Assembly (NCBI RefSeq): GCF_017308975.1
Contig: NZ_JADWPD010000016.1
Span: 110,677 to 174,676, forward strand
Origin: Amycolatopsis sp. MtRt-6
GTDB lineage: Bacteria; Actinomycetota; Actinomycetes; Mycobacteriales; Pseudonocardiaceae
Length of the DNA stretch: 64,000 nt
Direction of reading: 5' to 3'
Program-made: the position numbers and the translations under genes
The notes under the pieces: generated by a model
Told to the model about the DNA's origin: nothing
The model's input: only the letters and a program-made list of their open reading frames with translations
Database searches by the model: none
Shown: piece after piece, positions 58,311-64,000 of the stretch
Layout: each line of letters opens with the position of its first letter
Numbering within the stretch: position 1 is the first letter of the stretch

Positions 58311-58856
58311 TCACCAATAGCACTGCGTGGTCATGTCGTCGATCCGCACGAACCGCGACGAGCCGCTCGCGCCGACGATCGCCTTGACGAACACCGGGTT
58401 GACGCCGTTGAGGTTCCACCGCGCGGTGTTGACCGCCTGGTAGGCACCGCTGCCGTTGAGCCACGGGTAGGTGCTGTACAGCAGGTGCGCGTTGGCGTCC
58501 CAGATCTCGATGCCGACCTGCGCGCCGCCCGCGGTCTGCATGTAGAACTGCGAAGCGCACTGGGCGTACCGGGGCACGGAGTTCGTGGGCACCCAGTAGC
58601 CCTCGAACGCCCAGCCGTTGGAGGCGAACAGCCAGCCGTTGTTCCGCCCGGAGCGCGCGGTCCCGGCCCCGACGTCGAACCCGGCCGCCGCCGACCCGCC
58701 GGTCGCCACCAGCCACGAAGACTGCGGGTTGAACTCGAAGCCGTCCTGAACCTGCGACATCGAGGCGTGCGCCACCCCGGACGTGGCGACCAGCAGCGTG
58801 GCGACCAGCGAGACGCCGCCCAATCTGCGCAGGAGCTTGGAAAACGTAGTCGACAT
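58311..58856 (-). CDS. small secreted protein, unknown family
   Basis: 181 residues. Signal peptide to about Ala31 (LGGVSLVATLLVATSGVAHA). The mature part is Trp-, Tyr- and Asn-rich with alternating strands (GFEFNPQSSWLVATGG, GWLFASNGWAFEGYWVPT, AQVGIEIWDANAHLLYS, SRFVRIDDMTTQCYW), like a carbohydrate-binding beta-sandwich. Two Cys could form a disulfide. GGAAGG 7 nt before the ATG. No family recognised. Confidence 0.72.
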   Translation of the reverse strand: MSTTFSKLLRRLGGVSLVATLLVATSGVAHASMSQVQDGFEFNPQSSWLVATGGSAAAGFDVGAGTARSGRNNGWLFASNGWAFEGYWVPTNSVPRYAQCASQFYMQTAGGAQVGIEIWDANAHLLYSTYPWLNGSGAYQAVNTARWNLNGVNPVFVKAIVGASGSSRFVRIDDMTTQCYW

Positions 58857-58958
58857 ATCGGTTCCTTCCCTCGATCCGTAGCCCCCTTCCGAGCAAGCGG
58901 GACCGGGCGGTGATACGTCGGTAACGCCGGAACCTTCCGGGGCGACAGACCGGCCACG

Positions 58959-59594
58959 ATGACCCTGATGCCCCTGCCAGACCGGGACGGCTCCCCGGCT
59001 TTCCCGCGCTGCCTGGCCGAGCTGCTCGAGCTGTGCCGCGTCCACCTCCCCGCCCGGACGGCCGCGGCCTACGACCAAATGGGCGAGGCCTGTGACAGCG
59101 AACGGGACCAACGCGTCGTCCTGCGCCGGGCGCTGGGCTACCTGGACCGCGACTACCCCGATCTCCCGGAGCCGTTCTTCGGCGCGCTCGTGCACGCGGC
59201 GGTCCACGACCCGGACCCGAGCCTCAACCGCCAGTTCGTCGAGCCGCTCCGGGCCGCCTTCGGCGCGCGCCGGACGCAGGAAGCGCTCCTCGAAATCCTC
59301 ACGACCGGCACGAACCCGGAACGCGCCGGAGCCGCCCGTGCCTGGTACTGGGCCACGCTCGAGCCGCTCGACGACCTCCAGGACCGCTGGAACCGCGCCG
59401 CGCTGCGCGAGTTCGTGGCCAACGACGACCTCGACGTCCGCCGGTGCGTCCTGCCCGGGCTGAGCCTCGACCCGGCCGGCTACCCGGCCGAACTGAAGCC
59501 GCTGGTCGCCGAGGCCGTGCACCTCGCGCGCACCCACTCCGACGACTACCTGCGGCACCGTGTCGAACTCCAGGTGGCCGATCCGGAGCTCTGA
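58959..59594 (+). CDS. cytosolic helical-repeat protein
   Basis: 211 residues, mostly helices in pairs of about 35 residues (EPFFGALVHAAVHDPDPSLNRQFVEPLRAAFG, AALREFVANDDLDVRRCVLPGLSLD), a HEAT-like pattern. No signal peptide or catalytic motif. Monocistronic, divergent from the small secreted protein gene. Function unknown. Confidence 0.65.
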   Translation: MTLMPLPDRDGSPAFPRCLAELLELCRVHLPARTAAAYDQMGEACDSERDQRVVLRRALGYLDRDYPDLPEPFFGALVHAAVHDPDPSLNRQFVEPLRAAFGARRTQEALLEILTTGTNPERAGAARAWYWATLEPLDDLQDRWNRAALREFVANDDLDVRRCVLPGLSLDPAGYPAELKPLVAEAVHLARTHSDDYLRHRVELQVADPEL

Positions 59595-59664
59595 CTGTCA
59601 CAACTTTCGCCCCACCGGTGTCTTGAGGTCGTTCCAGCCCGACGACACACGTGAGGACGAAACC

Positions 59665-60156
59665 ATGGACCCCCGCTTCGACCTGTTCACCACCGAGACC
59701 GGCTCCCGGCTGGGCAAGCGGTTCGCGAGCCTCGGGCAGGTCATCGACCGCTCGCCGCTGCCGAAGCTCACCCGGGAGCTGGTCAGCCTGCGGGCCAGCC
59801 AGATCAACGGGTGCGGCTGGTGCCTCGACATGCACGCCAAGGAGGCCGCCGCGGCCGGGGAGTCGGCCGTCCGGCTCGCGCTCGTCGCCGCCTGGCGGGA
59901 AGCGACCGTGTTCACCGAGGCCGAACGGGCCGCGCTCGCGCTGGCCGAGGAAGGCACCCGGCTCGCCGACGCCGCCGACGGCGTGTCCGACGAGACCTGG
60001 GCCCGGGTGCGCGAGCACTACGACGACGAGCAGGTCGCCGCCCTGGTCGCGCTGGTCGCCCTGATCAACGCGGCCAACCGGCTCGCGGTGATCGCGCACC
60101 AGAAGGGCGGCTCCTACGAGCCCGGGATGTTCGAGGCCTTCGCCGAACGCGGCTGA
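59665..60156 (+). CDS. AhpD-fold carboxymuconolactone decarboxylase-like protein
   Basis: 163 residues. The redox centre CGWC in QINGCGWCLDMHAKEA matches CxxCxxxH of AhpD-like thiol reductases; ALAEEGTRLAD and LVALINAANRLAVI complete the helical fold. Such proteins reduce peroxides or disulfides. ATG 59665 with GAGGACG upstream. Possibly protects the cell alongside the DyP peroxidase, but there is no operon link. Confidence 0.83.
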   Translation: MDPRFDLFTTETGSRLGKRFASLGQVIDRSPLPKLTRELVSLRASQINGCGWCLDMHAKEAAAAGESAVRLALVAAWREATVFTEAERAALALAEEGTRLADAADGVSDETWARVREHYDDEQVAALVALVALINAANRLAVIAHQKGGSYEPGMFEAFAERG

Positions 60157-60220
60157 GCCGGCCGCCGCACCGGTGCCGCGGCGCGCCTTCCGGCCGCGCC
60201 GCGGGGCCGGGCGCCGGGCG

Positions 60221-61675
60221 TCATCGGGCTTCCGGAACGGTGATGGTCTTGTACTCGGTGTAGGTGCCGAGCCCGACGGCGCCGTACTCGCGGCCGAGGC
60301 CGCTGGCCTTGAACCCGCCGAACGGGCCGTCGAAGCCGATCGGCGCGCCGTTGACCGTGACCGTGCCGGTCCGCACGCGGCGCGCGACGGCGAGCGCGTG
60401 CGCCGGGTCCGCCGACCACACCCCGCCCGACAGGCCGTACTCGGAGTCGTTGGCGACGCGGACCGCGTCGTCCTCGTCGTCGTAGGCGATGACGACCAGG
60501 ACCGGGCCGAAGATCTCCTCCTGCGCGATGCGCATCGCGTTGTCGACGTCGGCGAACAGCGTGGGCGTCACGTAGTTGCCCTTTTCCAGCCCCGGCGGGA
60601 CTTTCGGGCCGCCGGTGACCAGCCGCGCGCCCTCCTCGACGCCGAGGCGGATGTAGTCGAGGACGCGCTGCTGCTGGTCGCGGCGGATCATCGGGCCGAT
60701 GAACGTCCGGTCGTCGGCCGGGTCGCCGACGCCCAGCGATTCGACCAGGTCCTTCAGCCCGGCGACGACCTCGTCGTAGCGGCTGCGCGGCGCGAGGATC
60801 CGCGTCTGCGCGATGCACGATTCGGCGTTGTTGAGCAGGGAACCGAACTTCACGCCCTGGATCGCCGCGTCGAGATCGGCGTCGGGCAGGATGATCATGG
60901 CGGACTTGCCGCCGAGCTCGAGGCTGACCCGCTTGAGCTGCGCCCCGGCCAGCGACGCGATGCGGCGCCCCGCGCGGGTCGATCCGGTGAAGGCGATCTT
61001 GTCGACGTCCGGGTGCTTGACCAGGTATTCGCTGGTCTCGCGGTCGGCGGGCAGGACGCTGATGACGCCCTCGGGCAGGCCGGCCTCGGCGAGCAGCTCC
61101 GCGAGCAGGTTCATGCTCAGCGTGTTCTCGGGCGAGACCTTGAGGACGACGGTGTTGCCGGCGAGCAGCGCCGGGATGATCTTGGCCGACGCCGAGGAGA
61201 ACGGCGAGTTCCACGGGATGATCGCGGCGACCACGCCGATCGCCTCCCGGCGCACGACCGACCGGAACGGCGCGGCCGGGTCCGACGGTTCAAGGATCTC
61301 CTCCCAGCCGAACTCCTCGGCCGCCTTCAGGTAGGCGTTGGCCTGCCGGCTCAGGCCGGGCTGGCCCGCCTTGGTGAACCACAGTGCGGAGCCGTTCTCC
61401 GCGGAGATGAGCGCCGCGATCTCGTCGGCCCGCTTCTCGCGCAGGGCGGCCAGCTTGCGGACGACGGCGATCCGTTCCGCCGGCGAGGTGCGCGGCCACG
61501 GACCTTCGTCGAAGGCCTGCCGGGCGGCCGCGACGGCGCGATCGACGTCGGCGGGCAGCGCCTGCACGGCCCGGCCGAGGACCGAGTTGTCGTGCGGGGA
61601 CCGGATGTCCAGCAGTTCGGTGCTGCTCGGGGTGGTCCACGTGCCGCCGATGAAAAGTCCCTCGTAGGTGATCAC
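60221..61675 (-). CDS. NAD(P)-dependent aldehyde dehydrogenase
   Basis: 484 residues. IPWNSPF, catalytic Glu in SLELGGKS, catalytic Cys in NNAESCIAQTR, and EEIFGPVL, PFGGFKASGLGREYG near the end. Closest in style to the group that oxidises aromatic or terpenoid aldehydes. GTG 61675 has GGGAG 7 nt upstream. Divergent from a TetR gene with a shared inverted repeat, so it is probably induced by its substrate or product. Confidence 0.9.
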   Translation of the reverse strand: MITYEGLFIGGTWTTPSSTELLDIRSPHDNSVLGRAVQALPADVDRAVAAARQAFDEGPWPRTSPAERIAVVRKLAALREKRADEIAALISAENGSALWFTKAGQPGLSRQANAYLKAAEEFGWEEILEPSDPAAPFRSVVRREAIGVVAAIIPWNSPFSSASAKIIPALLAGNTVVLKVSPENTLSMNLLAELLAEAGLPEGVISVLPADRETSEYLVKHPDVDKIAFTGSTRAGRRIASLAGAQLKRVSLELGGKSAMIILPDADLDAAIQGVKFGSLLNNAESCIAQTRILAPRSRYDEVVAGLKDLVESLGVGDPADDRTFIGPMIRRDQQQRVLDYIRLGVEEGARLVTGGPKVPPGLEKGNYVTPTLFADVDNAMRIAQEEIFGPVLVVIAYDDEDDAVRVANDSEYGLSGGVWSADPAHALAVARRVRTGTVTVNGAPIGFDGPFGGFKASGLGREYGAVGLGTYTEYKTITVPEAR

Positions 61676-61697
61676 TGCTGTCTCCCTATGCTTATCT

Positions 61698-61738
61698 GTC
61701 ACATCAGTGTAGCACTTAAAATGCCTCATCAATGTGAC
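61698..61738. promoter_or_regulatory. inverted repeat between aldehyde dehydrogenase and TetR genes
   Basis: GTCACAT (61698-61704) and ATGTGAC (61732-61738) are inverted 27 nt apart in a locally A+T-rich stretch that must hold both promoters. Probable TetR target. Confidence 0.42.
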
Positions 61739-61753
61739 GGTTACTGCTAGGGT

Positions 61754-62323
61754 GTGGGAGTGAGAGCCGACGCCGCGCGCAATCTCGAGCTGCTGCTGAC
61801 CACGGGCGCCCGCATGCTCGCCGAAGACCCGGCCGCGAGCATCGCGGCGATCGCGGCGGAGGCCGGCCTCGACCGCCGGACCGTCTACCGCCGGTTCACC
61901 AGCCGGGAGGAGCTGCTGTCCGCGGTCTACCAGGCCCGCCTGGACGCGATCGAAGCGGCGATCGACGCGGCCCGGTTCCACGAGGCGCCGGTGCCGGAGG
62001 CCCTGCACCGGTACGTCCAGGGGATCGTCCGGGTCAACCGCACCTGGCCGACCGACGTGAGCCGGATGCGCTCGGACCCGGAGATCTGGGCGCGGCGGCA
62101 GCGCGCGATCGAGGAGGTCGACCGGTTCATCAAGCGGGCCACCATCGAAGGCTTCCTGCGGGCGGGGCTGCCGGCCCGCTGGCCCGGCAGCGTCCTGGGG
62201 TCACTGCTGCGTCTGTCTACAGAGGACTTGTCGGTCCTGAACGACGTCCAGGCCGCCGACGTCATCGTCGGCACGTTCCTGCGCGCGTTCGGAACGGCCA
62301 AGGGCGCTGGTCCTTGGAGGTGA
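61754..62323 (+). CDS. TetR-family regulator
   Basis: 189 residues. Helix-turn-helix DPAASIAAIAAEAGLDRRTVYRRFTSREELLSAVY, then a helical ligand domain. GTG 61754 or GTG 61760; no ribosome-binding site, perhaps leaderless after TAGGGT at 61748-61753. Divergent from the aldehyde dehydrogenase gene. Confidence 0.82.
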   Translation: MGVRADAARNLELLLTTGARMLAEDPAASIAAIAAEAGLDRRTVYRRFTSREELLSAVYQARLDAIEAAIDAARFHEAPVPEALHRYVQGIVRVNRTWPTDVSRMRSDPEIWARRQRAIEEVDRFIKRATIEGFLRAGLPARWPGSVLGSLLRLSTEDLSVLNDVQAADVIVGTFLRAFGTAKGAGPWR

Positions 62324-62361
62324 CCGGGCGGGGCCCCGGATCGAGCCCCGCCCGGCGCGGT

Positions 62362-63816
62362 TCAGCCGGCCGCGACGATGCGCCACCGCTGGTTGGCGCT
62401 GGCGCTGTCGCCCCACTGGCCGAGGTCGGCGCCGCTGCTCGCGCGGCCCATGCCGTCGAGGTACAGCCCGGTGCTGTTGTTGCGGATGCGGACGTTGTTC
62501 GCGTCGGTCACCACCAACCACAGCTGGTTGCCGCTGCCGCTGCTCGCGTACTGCGCCACCGCGGCGCCGTTGGTGGTGCGGCCCGCGCCGTCGAGGTAGA
62601 GGCCGGTGGCGCGGTTCTTGATGCGGACGCGGTTGCCGGAGTTCTCGACGACCCACTGCTGGTCGTACCGGCCCGGGTCGCTGCCCGCCTGGCCGGCGGT
62701 GGCGCCACCGGTCGTGCGGCCCAGCCCGTCGAGGTACAGGCCGGTGGCCGCGTTGACGATCCGGACGTACGTGCCGCCCCCGCTGCCGGAGCCCCACGCG
62801 TACCGCAGCCGGGCCAGCCCGCTGGGGTTCGACAGCGACAGCTTGATGCCCGCGCCCGTGCCGGTCTTGGTCGTCATGCTGTACCAGTCGCCGTCGCGCA
62901 GGCCCGGCCAGTAGACGCTGCCCACGCCGAGGCTGCGCATCTTCGCGCTGACGCCCCGGACGTAGTCGGCGAAGAACGAGCCGCTCGGGATGTTGTAGTC
63001 GATGGTGTCGTACTGCACGCCGTTCTTGCTGCCGGGCGACATCGGGCCGCCCCACTCGGTGACGACCGTCCGGCCCGCGTACGCGCCGATGTAGCCGCCG
63101 ATGTGGTCGGCCCACTCGTTTTCGCTTTCGTAGCCCGCGAAGAACGAATAGTCGTGGGCTGCCAGCAGCGTCCCGTCCAGGCGGCGGTCGCCGCCGACCG
63201 CGGGCACGTTCTGGGCGTACCCGGCCCCGTCGAGGATCACCCGGCCGCGGGGCACGCTCGGGTACCGGGCCAGCCAGGCGGAGTAGAAGTTGTTCAGGTC
63301 GCCGGTGCTGTAGGCGTACGGCTCGTTGATGACCTCGAAGTAGGCGTTCGGGTTGCTGCCGTACTTGGCGACGATCGTGTCCCACATCTGCTGGAACCGG
63401 CCGGTGTCCGGTGGCTTGCCGCCGGTGTAGGCCCAGTAGGCGAGGATCACCTTGCCCTTGGCGAGCGCGGTGTCGATCGCCCCGGTGTAGGTGCCCCAGT
63501 ACTGGGCGACCGTCGGCTCGTTGACCGGCATCCGGACGGTGTCGGCCCCGGTGATCGAGTACAGCTGCCCGATCACCTGGTTCGCCGCGGTGGCGGCCGA
63601 AGCGTAGGTGTCCGAGGCACCCAGCCCGGACACGTACAGCACGCCGTTGACGAAGTTGTCCCGCGTGTCGGCCCAGTTGACGCCCTTGAAGCCGGCCGTG
63701 GACGCCTGGGCCTGCTGCGGGCCGGCGGTCAGCAGCCCGCCGGCGAGCGCGACCAGCGCCAGCAGCCTGGACGCCCGGGACAGCGTCCTGCGGAGCACGG
63801 AATGGGTCGTTCTCAT
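62362..63816 (-). CDS. secreted GH5-type glycosidase with ricin B (CBM13) domain
   Basis: 484 residues. Signal peptide to about Ala38. A TIM-barrel catalytic domain follows, with acid/base Glu in FEVINEPYAYS and nucleophile Glu in TVVTEWGGP, the GH5 pair. From about 345 the C-terminal part has three beta-trefoil repeats with GLYLDGxGRxxxGA and QW motifs, a ricin B lectin. It probably hydrolyses a beta-linked hemicellulose or galactan after binding through the lectin. ATG 63816 has GGGAGGA 9 nt upstream. Confidence 0.85.
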   Translation of the reverse strand: MRTTHSVLRRTLSRASRLLALVALAGGLLTAGPQQAQASTAGFKGVNWADTRDNFVNGVLYVSGLGASDTYASAATAANQVIGQLYSITGADTVRMPVNEPTVAQYWGTYTGAIDTALAKGKVILAYWAYTGGKPPDTGRFQQMWDTIVAKYGSNPNAYFEVINEPYAYSTGDLNNFYSAWLARYPSVPRGRVILDGAGYAQNVPAVGGDRRLDGTLLAAHDYSFFAGYESENEWADHIGGYIGAYAGRTVVTEWGGPMSPGSKNGVQYDTIDYNIPSGSFFADYVRGVSAKMRSLGVGSVYWPGLRDGDWYSMTTKTGTGAGIKLSLSNPSGLARLRYAWGSGSGGGTYVRIVNAATGLYLDGLGRTTGGATAGQAGSDPGRYDQQWVVENSGNRVRIKNRATGLYLDGAGRTTNGAAVAQYASSGSGNQLWLVVTDANNVRIRNNSTGLYLDGMGRASSGADLGQWGDSASANQRWRIVAAG

Positions 63817-64000
63817 CGGCTCGGTCCTCCCGGATCCCTTGCGCAGCCGGAATGGTCGAGACACTGGTAACACCCGGCCGGGGCAAGCGGCCAGGGTTCC
63901 GAAGCAAAACGATCGGGATCGGTCAGGAAAGAACACGGTGGGGGCGCCCAGTGCAGGGGGGTGCCGGTGGCATCGGGCCCCCCCCGCAGGCGCAACCCCC

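Noticed and set aside
58857..58958. Cyclic-di-AMP (ydaO-type) riboswitch before the secreted protein
   Set aside because: Such elements often precede actinobacterial secreted proteins, but I could not find their conserved core in this 100-bp gap.
63817..64000. A further gene start at the window end
   Set aside because: Only the upstream region of the GH5 gene and C-rich sequence are visible; no frame with coding character begins here.

Overview
The window reads as chromosomal DNA of a very G+C-rich actinobacterium. Start codons are often GTG, many genes overlap by 4 nt, several promoters look leaderless, and lipoproteins, Tat and Sec substrates, AfsR, LuxR, TetR, MarR and GntR regulators are abundant. 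The protein repertoire and the intergenic palindromic repeats suggest Pseudonocardiales, most likely Amycolatopsis or a close relative; this is inference, since no rRNA or marker gene is present. I saw no tRNA, rRNA, CRISPR array, insertion sequence, prophage or origin.

Layout. 1-526 is a gene-free stretch full of long palindromes. 527-5434 holds a methyltransferase, a LolA-like secreted protein with an ABC exporter, and a lipase. 5453-10456 is a compact protease-regulatory locus: a 21-bp-periodic palindrome array, a TPR-CHAT caspase-like protein, an intracellular subtilase, a small beta-domain protein and an ECF-like sigma factor. 10586-14492 has a GH64 glucanase, a divergent EamA/MarR pair and a metallo-beta-lactamase-fold protein. 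14493-19419 is a mannose-family PTS (EIIB, fused EIIC-EIID, EIIA) with a ceramidase-fold hydrolase and a GntR/UTRA regulator, preceded by two matching operator-promoters. 19491-23326 has an AfsR-type regulator, a thioesterase-like protein lacking its nucleophile and a candidate 35-residue ORF. 23544-31643 holds an MFS exporter, an orphan SsuA/NMT1-like lipoprotein, and a complete branched-chain amino-acid-type ABC operon followed by a TetR gene.

31677-34671 carries a chloramphenicol-type exporter with an 18-codon leader peptide whose coding sequence can pair with the exporter ribosome-binding site, then a divergent MFS/MarR pair. 34752-35980 is a frameshifted DUF222-HNH gene. 36227-41729 is a two-component system with a small membrane protein and a divergent MacB/FtsX-like exporter; two copies of one dyad operator flank it. 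42030-43360 is a xylanase plus CE4 deacetylase pair with a xylanase-type operator. 43897-48872 is another ABC exporter with a large secreted propeller-phosphoesterase. 49129-53985 encodes a 1618-residue surface protein with eight SdrD-B-type domains and an LSSTG anchor. 54105-63816 has a Tat DyP peroxidase, a beta-helix lipoprotein, a G-rich minisatellite, a GNAT, small secreted and cytosolic proteins, an AhpD-fold protein, an aldehyde dehydrogenase with divergent TetR regulator, and a GH5-ricin B glycosidase.

Themes. Extracellular polysaccharide attack (GH64, GH11, CE4, GH5-CBM13) and sugar uptake (PTS) fit a soil saprophyte. Most transporters are paired with a local regulator and a visible operator. 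Convergent gene ends repeatedly carry palindromic elements that are probably bidirectional terminators, two of them copies of one repeat family. The most unusual units are the CHAT/subtilase/sigma locus with its periodic array, the PTS-hydrolase cluster, and the two-component operator pair.
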